A stretch of DNA of 64,000 nucleotides from Phycisphaeraceae bacterium. GTDB lineage: Bacteria; Planctomycetota; Phycisphaerae; Phycisphaerales; Phycisphaeraceae. The first letter of the stretch is position 1, and every line of letters begins with the position of its first letter. The stretch is taken from positions 23,153 to 87,152 of the forward strand of contig JANQFR010000002.1 of the NCBI GenBank assembly GCA_028277745.1, given 5' to 3'. The position numbers and the translations under genes were made by a program. This document shows, piece by piece, positions 48,961-58,629 of the stretch. Below the pieces are notes generated by a model, which was given only the letters and a program-made list of their open reading frames with translations, did not search any database and had not been told where the DNA came from.

Positions 48961-50901
48961 TTGCGGGTTCGTGCTCACAACATCATCCCCAGCTGGCTCT
49001 TACCGACCGCGGCGACGGCCCTGCTCGTCATCGTCGCGACGGCGGGCTGCACCATCACCGAGACCCGCGAGCGGGCGCCCGCGGCGGCGCCCCCGCCGAC
49101 CTTCCTCGGCCCGCCGTTCTTCCGCGGCACCGTCGGCTCCATGGCCATCCTCCTCGATTACGAGCCCCTGCTCGTGTCGGGCTACGGCATCGTCGTCGGC
49201 CTCGACGACACGGGGTCCAGCGAGGTCCCGCCGCTGCTGCGGCAAACGCTGATCAACCAGATGCGCAAAATGGGCGTCGGCTCGATCTCCATGGTCGGCG
49301 AATTCCCCGAGCTCGCCCGGATGTCGCCCGAGCGGCTGCTCTCGCGGAAAGACACCGCCATCGTCGGCGTCCAGGGCTTCATCCCCCCCGGCGCGGTCCG
49401 GGGCACCCGGTTCGACGTGCTGATCTCCGCCTGGCCCCAGACCCAGACCACCAACCTGGCCGGCGGCCAGCTCTGGCAGGTCGACATGGCGCCGGGGCAG
49501 CTCGAAAACCCCCGCGAGTTCCTCTTCAAGCAGGCCCAGGCCAGCGGGCCCATTTACATGAGCCCCTTTGACGACCGCTACACCGACCAGCCCAAGCGGG
49601 CGTTTCTCCGCCAGGCCATCGTCATCAAGGGCGGCCAGGTCACCGAGGACCGCCCCATCACCCTCGCACTCAACCAGCCGAGCTGGCAACGCTCCCGAGC
49701 CATCGCCAACCGCATCAACGAGCGGTTCGGCCTGGCGACCGACGCCAAGCCGATCGCCAGCCCGGAGACCGACCGCATCATCAACCTCTGGATCCCCCCC
49801 CGTTGGGCCGGCGACCCGGGCGAGTTGCTGGCGATGATCGGCTACCTGTACATCCAGACCGGCCCCGGGTTCGAGGCGGTCACCGCCCGCCGGCTGACCC
49901 GCGAGCTCGTCCGCCAGCCGAGCTTCGCCCCGCAGATCACGGTGGCGTGGCAGACACTCGGCCGGACGGCGCTCGGGGTGCTGCGGGAGAGCTATGACAG
50001 CGACAACCTCACGCTCCGCCAGGCCGCCCTGGAGGCCGGCGCCTACCTGGGCGACGCGCTGGCGGGCGAATCGCTGGCCGAGCTGGCGGCCAACCCGGAC
50101 CCGCAGGTCCGCATCGCCGCCGCCCGCAGCCTGTCGCACCTCACGCGGAGCGAGGCCCTGTTCGAACTGCTCAGCGATGAGGACCGGACGGTCCGCATCG
50201 CGGCTTACGAAGCGCTGACCAAGATGAACTCCCGCCTGGTCGAGCGGACCCCGATCTTTGACAAGTACAAACAACTCAAATTCGTCATCGACCGGATTCC
50301 GTCCGAAAAACCGCTGGTCTACGTCTCGCAGGTAGGCGTGCCGCGGATCGCCCTGTTCGGCGACCATATCGGATTCGCCACGCCGGAGGTCGGCCGGGCG
50401 TGGGACAACCGGCTGATGATCCGCACGACCGCGCCCGACGCCCCGGCCTCGCTGTTCTACCAGCCGCCCCGCGAATCGTCGCCGCAGACCGTCAGCATCG
50501 TCCCCACGCTCCCCACGCTGATCTACTACCTCGCCCACTATCCGACGTTGGAGCAGCCCGAGCCGGGGTTGAACCTGCCCTACAGCGAGGTGGTGGACGC
50601 GGTCTATCACCTGTGCGAGTCGCGTTTCGTCCAGGCCCCCCTGGAGCTGAACCTCAGCCCGCTCGCCAAGCTCATCGACGAATACGAACGGGGGGCGGAT
50701 TCGATCGACCGCCGGCCCGAGTTCGTAGACCCGGCCGACCGTGGTGAGATCTCCGTGCAGGACCCGGAGGTCACCACGGACGAATGGACGATCCGCTCGG
50801 AGACCGCCGACCCCGGCGCCACGAACGCAGAGGTGATGGCCGTGCCCGCGGAAGAGCCCGACCCGCCGGCGATGACCCGGCCGGAGACCGACAACCCCTG
50901 A
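48961..50901 (+). CDS. FlgI-like lipoprotein with HEAT repeats
   Basis: A 646-residue protein beginning with a lipoprotein signal (WLLPTAATALLVIVATAGC, lipidated C30). Residues about 45-340 resemble the flagellar P-ring protein FlgI: LVSGYGIVVGLDDTGSSEVP, KDTAIVGVQGFIPPGAVRGT, RFDVLISAW, then RITLAL-type strands. HEAT-type helical repeats follow at about 345-430 (ALEAGAYLGDALAGESLAEL, PQVRIAAARSLSHL), then a beta-containing domain and a low-complexity acidic tail. Real FlgI is not a lipoprotein and has no HEAT repeats. With no flagellar gene nearby, this is more likely an envelope ring or scaffold protein than a flagellar part. The start is TTG; upstream sequence is repeat F. Confidence 0.75.
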   Translation: MRVRAHNIIPSWLLPTAATALLVIVATAGCTITETRERAPAAAPPPTFLGPPFFRGTVGSMAILLDYEPLLVSGYGIVVGLDDTGSSEVPPLLRQTLINQMRKMGVGSISMVGEFPELARMSPERLLSRKDTAIVGVQGFIPPGAVRGTRFDVLISAWPQTQTTNLAGGQLWQVDMAPGQLENPREFLFKQAQASGPIYMSPFDDRYTDQPKRAFLRQAIVIKGGQVTEDRPITLALNQPSWQRSRAIANRINERFGLATDAKPIASPETDRIINLWIPPRWAGDPGELLAMIGYLYIQTGPGFEAVTARRLTRELVRQPSFAPQITVAWQTLGRTALGVLRESYDSDNLTLRQAALEAGAYLGDALAGESLAELAANPDPQVRIAAARSLSHLTRSEALFELLSDEDRTVRIAAYEALTKMNSRLVERTPIFDKYKQLKFVIDRIPSEKPLVYVSQVGVPRIALFGDHIGFATPEVGRAWDNRLMIRTTAPDAPASLFYQPPRESSPQTVSIVPTLPTLIYYLAHYPTLEQPEPGLNLPYSEVVDAVYHLCESRFVQAPLELNLSPLAKLIDEYERGADSIDRRPEFVDPADRGEISVQDPEVTTDEWTIRSETADPGATNAEVMAVPAEEPDPPAMTRPETDNP

Positions 50902-50982
50902 GCCCGCTCCCGCCCGCCGGTTTTGTATGTTAAGCTCGCGGTAAGCCGATCATGAAAAAGGACGGCGGAGAGACAACCCGAA

Positions 50983-51039
50983 CCGGGCGGAGCCCGGCGC
51001 CTCGATCCCGTCCCGACGCGAGGCGTAGTGACACGGAGG
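50983..51039 (+). promoter_or_regulatory. Structured 5' leader and ribosome binding site of smc
   Basis: Two consecutive hairpins, CCGGGC-GGA-GCCCGG (50983-50997) and GCCTCG...CGAGGC (50999-51024), precede a strong GGAGG (51035-51039) placed eight bases before the ATG at 51048. This fixes the start although the frame is open from 50952. Confidence 0.55.
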
Positions 51040-51047
51040 TTCGCCGC

Positions 51048-54000
51048 ATGCGGTTGGCCAAACTCACCCTGGCCGGTTTCAAATCGTTCGCCGACAAGAC
51101 CGAGATCGCCTTTAACGAGCCGATCGTCGGCATCGTCGGCCCCAACGGCTGCGGCAAGTCCAACGTCGTCGACGCCATCAAGTGGGTCCTGGGCGAGCAG
51201 TCGGCCAAGTCGCTCCGCGGCGGGGCCATGCTCGATGTCATCTTCAACGGCTCGTCCACCCGCAAGCCCAGCGGCATGGCGTCGGTGACCCTGACCTTCG
51301 ACAACCCTCTGATCGAAGCCGGACCTGAGGAGCGAAGTGACGAAGGTCCGAATCGCCCCGCCCCCCGCCGCACGCTGCCCCTCGACACCGACAGCGTCGC
51401 GGTCACCCGCCAGCTCTACCGCGACGGCACGAGCGAGTACCTGATCAACGGCCAGCGCGCCCGCCTCCGCGATATCCGCGAACTGTTCATGGACACCGGC
51501 ATCGGCACCGACGCCTACTCGGTCATCGAGCAGGGCAAGGTCGCTCGGATGCTCGAATCCAACCCCAAGGAGCGCCGGCAGATCTTCGAGGAGGCGGCGG
51601 GCGTCTCGCGGTTCAAGGCCCGGAAAAAAGAAGCGGTGCGTAAGCTCGAACGCACCGAGCAGAACCTCACCCTCTGCCGGACCCGGCTGGAGGACACCGA
51701 GCGGCGGCTGCGCAGCGTCAAGATGCAGGCCGCCCGCGCCCGGTCCTTCCAGGAGCATTCGACCCGCCTCCGCGAGCTTCAGCTCCAGTACGCCCTGGCC
51801 GACTACCACCGCCTGCACACCCGGCTCGACGACCTGGCCGACGAACTGGAGCAGGCGGAGATGGACCGCGCCCAGGCCGCCCGCGGCCTGACGCAGAAGG
51901 AGCAGGCCCTGGCCGACGCGGAGATGGAGCGGCAGTCGATCCACCACCGCCAGAAGCAGCTCGACGGGGAGCGCCACCAGCAGGCGGGCGCCAAGCAGCA
52001 GGCCGAGCAGCGCGTCGCGTTCGCCCGGTCGACCCTCGCCGACGTCAAGCAGCAGATCGAGCGCGACGCGACCCGGCTTGACGAGCTCGACGAGCGCGCC
52101 CGCCGGCTCCAGGCCGACCGCGACGAGCAGGCCGAGCTGACCCAGCGTCTCGAAACCGACCGCGACGCGATCGCCGACCGGCTCGACGCCGCCCAGAACG
52201 AACACCGCGCCCTGCAGCACCGGCTCAACGAAAACCGCGCCCGGCTCGAGGACGAGAAGAACGGCCTGATCGACCTGATGCAGCAGACCGCCAAGCTGCA
52301 CAACCAGATCAACGCCCTCGACGCCTTCGAGCAGACCCTGGTGACCAACCGCCAGAAGATCGACCAGCGCACCGGCCACATCGCCGAACAGCTCGAGAAC
52401 CTGCTCGCCGGCCGGGACGACGCGACCCGCAAGCGCAACCAGGCCCAGAAGCTACTCTACGAGGAGACGGATCGGCTCAAGACACAGCAGGCGCTTGCTG
52501 AGCAGTTCGACGCTCAGCAGTCCGAGCTCACCGCCCGGCTAACCGAGAGCAAGGAGCGCCGGTCCGCGCTGGATTCCCGGCGGGCGTTGCTCCAGGAGAT
52601 GGAGGACAACCAGGCGGGCGTGAGCGACCCGGTCAAGGCGGTGCTCGCCCGGGCCGAGGAGAGCGACGAGTTCCGCTTCGTGCGCGGCCTGCTCGCCGAG
52701 GCGATCGAGGCCGACGTGGCCCACGCCAGGATCGTCGAGGCCGCCCTGGGCGAATACCAGCAGGCCCTGATCGTGGACCGGCTGGCGGACGTCTGCCACG
52801 ACCGCGACGCGCTGGACGCGCTGGGCGGCCGGGTGAGCTTCATCGCGATCGATCAACCGCCGCTGCCCCCGCTTCAGGCAGCCGACGGCGTCCAGCTGAC
52901 CCACGTGATCGACCTGGTGCGTTACCCCGACTGGCTGGGGCCGGTGGCTTGGCGGCTGCTGGGGCGCACGGCGGTGGTGCGTGACCTGGACGCGGCCCTG
53001 ATGCTGCGTGCGGCGCTGCCCGGCGGCTACCGGTTCGTCACCGAGACCGGCGAGCTGCTCGACGCCGACGGCCGGGTCTTCGCCGGGCCCGACAAGGCCG
53101 GCGCCGGCGTGGGCGGGCTCATCTCCCGGCGCTCCGAGCTGACCCAGCTCCAGGCCGAGTTGCACCATCTCAACGTCGAGATCGCCACCGACGAGCAGGC
53201 GCTGGCGGAGCTGTCCGACCACGCAGCCCACGTGGCGGGGGTGCTCAGCGACCTGCGTCAGTCCATCAATCAGGCCAACACGATGCTCGCCGAGGTCGGC
53301 GGGCGGATCGAATCACTGGACGCGCAGATCGCCGCGCTCGAGAAGGAGCAGCCGGTGCTCGCGGCCGAGACGGAGGCGATCCACCGTCAACTGGTCGACG
53401 CCGACACGAAGCGCCAGAACCACCGGGAAGACGCCGCGACGCTGGAGTCCCAGTCGCAGCAGCGCGAAGAACGCAAGGCGAAGCTGGAGACCGAGATCGC
53501 GGCGGCGGCCGAGGAGCTGGAGGCCGCCCGCGAGGCGGTGACCGCGGTGCGGGTCGAATCGAGCACGGTCGCGGAACAGCTCAGCGCGTCGCAGCGGCAG
53601 CTGCGCCAGCTGGACATCGCCGCCGCCGACGTGCAGCGGCAACGCAGCGGGATCGAGGACCAGCTCGGCGCGCAGCGCAAGCGGATTGCCGGCCTGGAGG
53701 CCGACGAGGCGACCGCCCAGAAGCAGGCGGAGGACGCCGACCGCAAGCTGCAGGAGCTGATCACGCAGTGCGAGCTGATCCAGCGCAAGCTCGACGCGGC
53801 CGGGGAGCAGATGGACCAGTTGCGGGCCGACGTCGCGCAGCAACGCGCCTCGGTCGACGAGGCCGACGAGGCGTTGCACGCCCTGCAGGTCAAACGGGCC
53901 GAGCTTCAGACCAAGCTCGACGGCGTCCGCCAACGCGCCCACGAGCAGCTCGAGCTGGACGTGGTCGAGGCGTACCGGGCGGCCCGGGATGCGCCGCCGG

Positions 54001-54911
54001 AAAACGTTGAAACCGAAGAGGATGCGGAAGCGGAAACGGCCGACGCCGACCCGTTCGACATCGACTGGGCGGAGGTCGAGGCTCAGATCAACGACCTGCG
54101 CGGCAAGATCAGCCGGCTGGGCAACGTGAACCTCGACGCGATCGGCGAGCAGGAGCAGCTCGAAGGCAAGCACGACGAGTTGGCCGACCAGGTCGCCGAC
54201 ATCGAGCAGGCCAAGCAGCAGCTCGAGAAGCTGATCGACGAGATCAACGTCCGCAGCCGCTCACGGTTCGAGCAGACCTTCCATGAAGTGCGAGAAAACT
54301 TCGCGGGCAAGGACGGGATGTTCCGCCGGCTGTTCGGCGGGGGCAAGGCGGACATCGTGCTGCAGTCGGATGAGGAGGGTGAGGTCGACATCCTTGAATC
54401 CGGGATCGAGATCATGGCCAAGCCCCCGGGCAAAGAGCCGCGCGCGTTGAGCCAGCTCTCGGGCGGCGAGAAGACGATGACCGCCATCGCGCTGCTGATG
54501 GCGATCTTCAAGTCCAAGCCCTCGCCCTACGCGGTGCTGGACGAGGTCGACGCGGCGCTGGACGAGGCCAATGTCGAGCGCTTCACGCAGATCGTGCAGA
54601 GCTTCCTGGACAAGAGCCACTTCATCATCATCACGCACCACAAGCTCACCATGCAGGTGTGCGACCTGCTGTACGGCGTGACGATGCAGGAGCGGGGGGT
54701 GTCCAAGCGGGTCGCGGTCCGTTTCGACCAGGTCGCCGCGGACGGCAAGATCAGCGACGAAGCGGTGCGGGCTCAGGTCCGCCTCGACGACGAGCAGGCC
54801 GCGGAAACGGCGTTCCACGAGACCGTGGACGCCGACGCGGGCCCCACGCCGCTGAGGCAGCGCCTGACCGAGGTGTTCGAGGGCAAGCCGATCGAGGCGA
54901 AAGCGTCGTGA
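51048..54911 (+). CDS. smc: Chromosome segregation protein SMC
   Basis: A 1287-residue condensin ATPase. Walker A GPNGCGKS is at residues 31-38 and the N-terminal head follows ([38 protein letters not shown]). A long coiled coil runs to about 520 and the hinge (about 530-680) contains [13 protein letters not shown]. The return coil is followed by the C-terminal head with signature [14 protein letters not shown] (near 1137) and Walker [16 protein letters not shown]. It entraps and compacts DNA with ScpA/ScpB. Length is about 100 above typical. Residues about 90-102 ([13 protein letters not shown]) are encoded by a repeat family A unit inserted in frame. Confidence 0.96.
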   Translation: MRLAKLTLAGFKSFADKTEIAFNEPIVGIVGPNGCGKSNVVDAIKWVLGEQSAKSLRGGAMLDVIFNGSSTRKPSGMASVTLTFDNPLIEAGPEERSDEGPNRPAPRRTLPLDTDSVAVTRQLYRDGTSEYLINGQRARLRDIRELFMDTGIGTDAYSVIEQGKVARMLESNPKERRQIFEEAAGVSRFKARKKEAVRKLERTEQNLTLCRTRLEDTERRLRSVKMQAARARSFQEHSTRLRELQLQYALADYHRLHTRLDDLADELEQAEMDRAQAARGLTQKEQALADAEMERQSIHHRQKQLDGERHQQAGAKQQAEQRVAFARSTLADVKQQIERDATRLDELDERARRLQADRDEQAELTQRLETDRDAIADRLDAAQNEHRALQHRLNENRARLEDEKNGLIDLMQQTAKLHNQINALDAFEQTLVTNRQKIDQRTGHIAEQLENLLAGRDDATRKRNQAQKLLYEETDRLKTQQALAEQFDAQQSELTARLTESKERRSALDSRRALLQEMEDNQAGVSDPVKAVLARAEESDEFRFVRGLLAEAIEADVAHARIVEAALGEYQQALIVDRLADVCHDRDALDALGGRVSFIAIDQPPLPPLQAADGVQLTHVIDLVRYPDWLGPVAWRLLGRTAVVRDLDAALMLRAALPGGYRFVTETGELLDADGRVFAGPDKAGAGVGGLISRRSELTQLQAELHHLNVEIATDEQALAELSDHAAHVAGVLSDLRQSINQANTMLAEVGGRIESLDAQIAALEKEQPVLAAETEAIHRQLVDADTKRQNHREDAATLESQSQQREERKAKLETEIAAAAEELEAAREAVTAVRVESSTVAEQLSASQRQLRQLDIAAADVQRQRSGIEDQLGAQRKRIAGLEADEATAQKQAEDADRKLQELITQCELIQRKLDAAGEQMDQLRADVAQQRASVDEADEALHALQVKRAELQTKLDGVRQRAHEQLELDVVEAYRAARDAPPENVETEEDAEAETADADPFDIDWAEVEAQINDLRGKISRLGNVNLDAIGEQEQLEGKHDELADQVADIEQAKQQLEKLIDEINVRSRSRFEQTFHEVRENFAGKDGMFRRLFGGGKADIVLQSDEEGEVDILESGIEIMAKPPGKEPRALSQLSGGEKTMTAIALLMAIFKSKPSPYAVLDEVDAALDEANVERFTQIVQSFLDKSHFIIITHHKLTMQVCDLLYGVTMQERGVSKRVAVRFDQVAADGKISDEAVRAQVRLDDEQAAETAFHETVDADAGPTPLRQRLTEVFEGKPIEAKAS
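51316..51353. repeat. Repeat family A unit inside smc
   Basis: AAGCCGGACCTGAGGAGCGA followed by AGTGACGAAGGTCCG matches one arm of the intergenic family A repeats at 7429 and 9246, with a small internal difference that restores the reading frame. It lies in the N-terminal ATPase head between a beta strand and the next conserved block. Confidence 0.8.
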
Positions 54912-54925
54912 AGACGTAAGTAGAA

Positions 54926-54977
54926 TAGCCGGCAGGCTACGCCCGCCCGGTCCGGGGCCGCGTAGCGGCCCGGCTAT
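54926..54977. repeat. Repeat family B (full copy)
   Basis: ATAGCCGGCAGGCTACGCCC ... GCGTAGCGGCCCGGCTAT, 15 bp after the smc stop and 14 bp before the stop of the convergent LOG-family gene. It may serve as a shared terminator. Confidence 0.85.
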
Positions 54978-54991
54978 TGAGCAACATCGTT

Positions 54992-56062
54992 CTAAGTTGA
55001 TGTGTTCTGAGCGTCGTACGTGTTGATGCGGTCGATCATCATCCGCAGACGTCCGTAAGCGCGCTTATTGCTGACATAGTAGAGGCGCGGGAGCGTGGGC
55101 CACTCGTTGCGCTCTTCTTTGAGGGGACCGCCCTGCCTCATCCGATCCTCCTTGACGAGGTCGGCAAAATCGACGTTCAGCGCGTCGAGCTGCTCGTCGG
55201 TGAGCGGGCGGTTGAGGCGCAGGACGTGGGTGTCGCGGACGAAGCGTTCGGAGTGGTAGTTGCGGTAGAAGGCCAGGACGTGCTGGGCCGCGGCGGCGGG
55301 GTCGTCGGTGATCCAGTAGAGGTTCTGGTCCTCGGGGCTGATCCAGCCGTTGTCGAGCAGCGACTTCTCGACGTATTTGTCCCAATGTTTCCAGTAGCCG
55401 TGGTCGCCCGCGCCGGGCGGGTCGATCATCACGATCGGGGCCATGGGGGCCTTGCCGGTCTGGATGAGGGTGAGGGCCTCGAACCCTTCGTCCTGGGTGC
55501 CGAACCCGCCGGGGAAGAGCGCGACGGCGTGGGCCTCCCACATGAACATGAGCTTGCGGGTGAAGAAGTATCGGAAGGTGATGAGCTTGTCGTCGCCTTT
55601 GATGATGTCGTTGGCGTTGGTCTCGAAGGGGAGTCGGATCGACACGCCGAAGGACTTGTCGCGTTCGGCGCCATGGTGCCCGGCCCGCATGATCCCGTCG
55701 CCGGCGCCGGTGATGACCATCCAGCCGGCCTCGGCCATGTGTTTGGAGAACTCGACGGCGGCGAGGTAGTCGGGGTGGTCGGTCGGGGTACGCGCCGAGC
55801 CGAAGATCGAGATCTTGCGGACGTCGCGGTAGTCGCGGAATACCTTGAGCGCGTAGCGCAGCTCCTTGAGCGACCGGCTCAGGAGCTTGACCTCGCCGGG
55901 CTCGGCGTCGTCGCGGAGCAGCTTGACGGCGGTGTGCATGATCTCACGGATGTGTTTGCCGTAGGTTGACGCGGGATCGCCCCCGGCGTGTCGAACCACG
56001 CGATCCATCGCGTCGATGAGGGGGGCTTCGTTCAAATGCGGCGATTGTTTTTCCGTCTTCAC
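54992..56062 (-). CDS. LOG-family nucleotide 5'-monophosphate phosphoribohydrolase-like protein
   Basis: A 356-residue Rossmann-fold protein of the LOG (lonely guy)/lysine decarboxylase-like family. KISIFGSARTPTDHPDYLAA, VITGAGDGIMRAGHHGA and the diagnostic ALFPGGFGTQDEGFEALTL (PGGxGTxxE near residue 187) are present. Family members cleave the N-glycosidic bond of nucleotide monophosphates. The longer N- and C-terminal extensions resemble bacterial PpnN-type rather than short plant-type LOG proteins. GTG at 56062 is the start: it lies six bases after TATCAT on the minus strand, and the upstream open frame is shadow of the pyrophosphatase gene. It converges on smc. Confidence 0.88.
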   Translation of the reverse strand: MKTEKQSPHLNEAPLIDAMDRVVRHAGGDPASTYGKHIREIMHTAVKLLRDDAEPGEVKLLSRSLKELRYALKVFRDYRDVRKISIFGSARTPTDHPDYLAAVEFSKHMAEAGWMVITGAGDGIMRAGHHGAERDKSFGVSIRLPFETNANDIIKGDDKLITFRYFFTRKLMFMWEAHAVALFPGGFGTQDEGFEALTLIQTGKAPMAPIVMIDPPGAGDHGYWKHWDKYVEKSLLDNGWISPEDQNLYWITDDPAAAAQHVLAFYRNYHSERFVRDTHVLRLNRPLTDEQLDALNVDFADLVKEDRMRQGGPLKEERNEWPTLPRLYYVSNKRAYGRLRMMIDRINTYDAQNTST

Positions 56063-56206
56063 GAGACCATGATAGCGGGCGGCGGTCCGAGAATCCGCCG
56101 CGGCCAGCCGGCGGGCGGGATTGGCCGATGATGGTCGAACCCGCCCCCGCCGACGCGGTATCATGACGGTCTGGCCCGACGTGTCGCCGGGGCGAATGGA
56201 GCACCT

Positions 56207-56797
56207 ATGGCCCGTTTCAATCCCTACACCACCATTTCTCCCGGCCCGCGCGTGCCCCACGTGGTCAACGCCATCGTCGAGATCCCCAAGGGCCGACGCT
56301 CCAAGTTCGAGGTGGACAAGGAGACCGGCCTGCTCAAGCTCGACCGCTACCTCTACTCCTCCGCCCACTACCCCGGTGACTACGGCTTCATCCCCCAGAC
56401 CCTCGCCGAGGACGGCGACCCGCTGGACGTGCTGGTCATGGTCAACGAGCCCACCTTTGCCGGCTGCCTGATCGAGGCCCGGGTCCTGGGCCTGTTCCGC
56501 ATGACCGACAAGGGCCAGAACGACTTCAAGGTCCTGGCCGTGCCCAACACCGACCCGATCTTCGCCGACTTCCGCGACCTGTGGCGGGTCCCGCCGCACT
56601 TCCTCCGCGAGGTCGAGCACTTCTTCGGCACCTACAAGCAGCTCGAGGGCGAGGCCGAGGTGGTTACCCTCGGCTGGGACCAGACCGACGCGGCCTGCCA
56701 GGAGATCCTCGGCTGCGTCGACCGCTACCGCAACGGCCACAACAAACGCCAGACCGACGACGAGACCAAGGCCCGCGCCGAGGCCCGGCTGGCGTGA
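56207..56797 (+). CDS. ppa: Inorganic pyrophosphatase (soluble, family I)
   Basis: A 196-residue cytoplasmic enzyme hydrolysing pyrophosphate to phosphate, pulling biosynthetic reactions forward. The signature DGDPLDVLV starts at residue 69 (Mg-binding D69, D71, D74). RRSKFEVDKETGLLKLDRYL (31-50), SSAHYPGDYGFIPQT and the C-terminal WRVPPHFLREVEHFFGTYKQ complete the active site and fold. Length is normal for family I. ATG at 56207 has GGAG about six bases upstream. It ends only 10 bp before the promoter of the leuA leader. Confidence 0.95.
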   Translation: MARFNPYTTISPGPRVPHVVNAIVEIPKGRRSKFEVDKETGLLKLDRYLYSSAHYPGDYGFIPQTLAEDGDPLDVLVMVNEPTFAGCLIEARVLGLFRMTDKGQNDFKVLAVPNTDPIFADFRDLWRVPPHFLREVEHFFGTYKQLEGEAEVVTLGWDQTDAACQEILGCVDRYRNGHNKRQTDDETKARAEARLA

Positions 56798-56806
56798 TTT
56801 TTCTCA

Positions 56807-56835
56807 TTGACACCGGCCCGTCAGCCGATTAACCT
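56807..56835 (+). promoter_or_regulatory. Promoter of the leuA leader transcript
   Basis: A consensus TTGACA (56807-56812) and a 17-bp spacer are followed by TAACCT (56830-56835). The -10 ends seven bases before the ATG of the leader peptide, so the leader mRNA would be leaderless. Confidence 0.6.
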
Positions 56836-56842
56836 TCCAGCG

Positions 56843-56920
56843 ATGTCGATGCACTTCCCCATTCTGACCGCCGACCTCGGGCTGCTGCTTAGCCTCGAGC
56901 TTATCGTGCGTGCCGGATAG
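56843..56920 (+). CDS. leuL: leuA leader peptide (attenuation)
   Basis: A 25-residue frame, ATG at 56843 to TAG at 56918-56920. The peptide reads MSMHFPILTADLGLLLSLEL followed by IVRAG. Seven of 25 residues are leucine, with five between positions 12 and 20 (LGLLLSLEL), plus two isoleucines and one valine. The leucine codons end just upstream of the first antiterminator arm (56912). This is the arrangement of amino-acid biosynthesis leader peptides: ribosomes stall at the leucine codons when charged tRNA-Leu is scarce. It is too short for ordinary gene callers. Confidence 0.82.
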   Translation: MSMHFPILTADLGLLLSLELIVRAG

Positions 56921-56990
56921 GGAATCGCGACCCGATTGACGCGAACTTCACGCCCTGTCCGGCTCACCCGCGACAGGGCGTTTTTCTTTG
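56912..56990 (+). terminator. leuA attenuator: antiterminator and rho-independent terminator
   Basis: The terminator pairs CGCCCTGTC (56951-56959) with GACAGGGCG (56972-56980), extended by an A-T pair, and is followed by TTTTTCTTT (from 56981). An alternative stem pairs GCCGGATAGGG (56912-56922) with CCCTGTCCGGC (56953-56963): eleven pairs, one of them G-U, sharing the left terminator arm. The first antiterminator arm includes the leader stop codon, so a ribosome finishing the peptide blocks it and the terminator forms. A ribosome stalled at the Leu codons leaves it free. Confidence 0.85.
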
Positions 56991-57033
56991 ACGACTCATC
57001 ACCCAGCGGATCACCCCCAACCAGGACACCATC

Positions 57034-58629
57034 ATGGCCGAGCCCCAGATTATCCGCATCTTCGACACCACCCTGCGCGACGGCGAGCAATCCCCCGGCG
57101 CCTCGCTCAACCACGCCGAGAAGATCGAGATCGCCCGTCAGCTCGAGGCCCTGGGCGTGGACGTCATCGAGGCCGGGTTCCCGATCACCAGCCAGGGCGA
57201 TTTTGACGCGGTCCACGCCATCGGCCAGGACCTGCAGCGTGCCGTGGTCTGCGGCCTGTCGCGCTGCGTGCCCCGCGACATCGACCGGGCCGGCGAGGCG
57301 CTCAAAGGCGCCCACCACCCCCGCATCCACGTGTTCTGCGCCACCAGCAAGATCCACCGCGAACACAAGCTTAAAAAGGCGTTCGAGCAGATCGTCACGA
57401 TCAGCGTCGACTCGGTGAAACGGGCCCGCCAGTTCGTGGAGGACGTCGAGTTCAGCCCCGAAGACGGCAGCCGGACCGAGCTGAGCCACCTGGTCGACAT
57501 CACCGCCGCCGTCATCGAGGCGGGTGCGACGACGATCAACATCCCCGACACCGTCGGCTACGCGGTGCCCGCCGAGTACGGCCACATCTTCGCTCACCTG
57601 CGCGAACAGCTGCCGGTCATCGACGAACAGGGCATCGTGCTCTCGGCCCACTGCCACAACGACCTGGGGCTGGCGGTCGCCAACTCCATCGCCGCGGTGC
57701 AGGGCGGCGCGCGCCAGATCGAGTGCACCGTCAACGGCATCGGCGAGCGGGCCGGCAACGCGGCGCTCGAGGAGATCGTCATGGCCCTGCGCACCCGCGG
57801 CGACTACTACGACCGCTACGCCACCCGCGTCAAGACCCAGGAGATCTACAAGGCGTCGCGCATGGTCAGCAACCTCACCGGCCTGAACGTGCAGCGCAAC
57901 AAGGCCGTCGTGGGCGAAAACGCCTTCGCCCACGAGGCGGGCATCCACCAGGACGGGATGCTCAAGCACCGATCCACGTATGAGATCATGGACCCGCGCG
58001 ACATCGGCGTGCCCGAGTCCAAGCTGGTGCTGGGCAAGCACTCCGGCCGGCATGCGCTGGGCGAACGGGTCAAGGAGCTGGGCTACACCATCGACGACGC
58101 GACGCTCGAAGACGTCTACACCGCGTTCAAGGCGCTGGCGGACCGCAAGAAAGACGTCTACGACGAAGACATCGAGGCGATCCTGGACCAGCAACTGGAT
58201 CAGGCCCGGTCGTTGTGGGAGCTGGTGCGGTTCCAGGTTTCGGCCGGCACCGGGGCGATCTCGATGGCGACGGTCGAGCTGCGCGACAGCAGCGGCGTGT
58301 CGCGGATGCAGGCCGCCTACGGCGACGGCCCGATCGACGCCTGCTACACCGCGATCCAGCTCATCACCGGCGTGTCGATCAAGCTCGATTCGTTCGCCAC
58401 CCGCGGCATCACCGCCGGCAAGGACGCGCAAGGCGAGGTCACCGTGCACGTGCGCCACCACGACCGGCGGGTCCGCGGCCGGGGCTTCAGCACCGACGTG
58501 ATCGAGGCCGCCGTCCACGCCTATCTCTCGGCTATCAACCGCATCAAGACCACCGAGCCCAAAACCATCACCGCGACGACCCCCAACGGCAACGAGGTGG
58601 CCATCGAAGGACAGGCGGCCCAGCCATGA
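57034..58629 (+). CDS. leuA: 2-isopropylmalate synthase
   Basis: A 531-residue enzyme that condenses 3-methyl-2-oxobutanoate with acetyl-CoA, the committed step of leucine synthesis. The HMGL-like TIM barrel begins [19 protein letters not shown], with DTTLRDGEQ at residues 11-19. The metal-binding [13 protein letters not shown], the [17 protein letters not shown] signature and the C-terminal LeuA regulatory domain (about 395-525) for leucine feedback are all present. Expression is expected to be controlled by the attenuator directly upstream. Its TGA overlaps the ATG of the tandem-GNAT gene (ATGA), so they are co-translated. Confidence 0.96.
   Translation: MAEPQIIRIFDTTLRDGEQSPGASLNHAEKIEIARQLEALGVDVIEAGFPITSQGDFDAVHAIGQDLQRAVVCGLSRCVPRDIDRAGEALKGAHHPRIHVFCATSKIHREHKLKKAFEQIVTISVDSVKRARQFVEDVEFSPEDGSRTELSHLVDITAAVIEAGATTINIPDTVGYAVPAEYGHIFAHLREQLPVIDEQGIVLSAHCHNDLGLAVANSIAAVQGGARQIECTVNGIGERAGNAALEEIVMALRTRGDYYDRYATRVKTQEIYKASRMVSNLTGLNVQRNKAVVGENAFAHEAGIHQDGMLKHRSTYEIMDPRDIGVPESKLVLGKHSGRHALGERVKELGYTIDDATLEDVYTAFKALADRKKDVYDEDIEAILDQQLDQARSLWELVRFQVSAGTGAISMATVELRDSSGVSRMQAAYGDGPIDACYTAIQLITGVSIKLDSFATRGITAGKDAQGEVTVHVRHHDRRVRGRGFSTDVIEAAVHAYLSAINRIKTTEPKTITATTPNGNEVAIEGQAAQP

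Noticed and set aside
48961..50901. True flagellar P-ring gene flgI
   Set aside because: It is a lipoprotein with HEAT repeats and extra domains, and no flagellar gene is nearby, so the name flgI would mislead.
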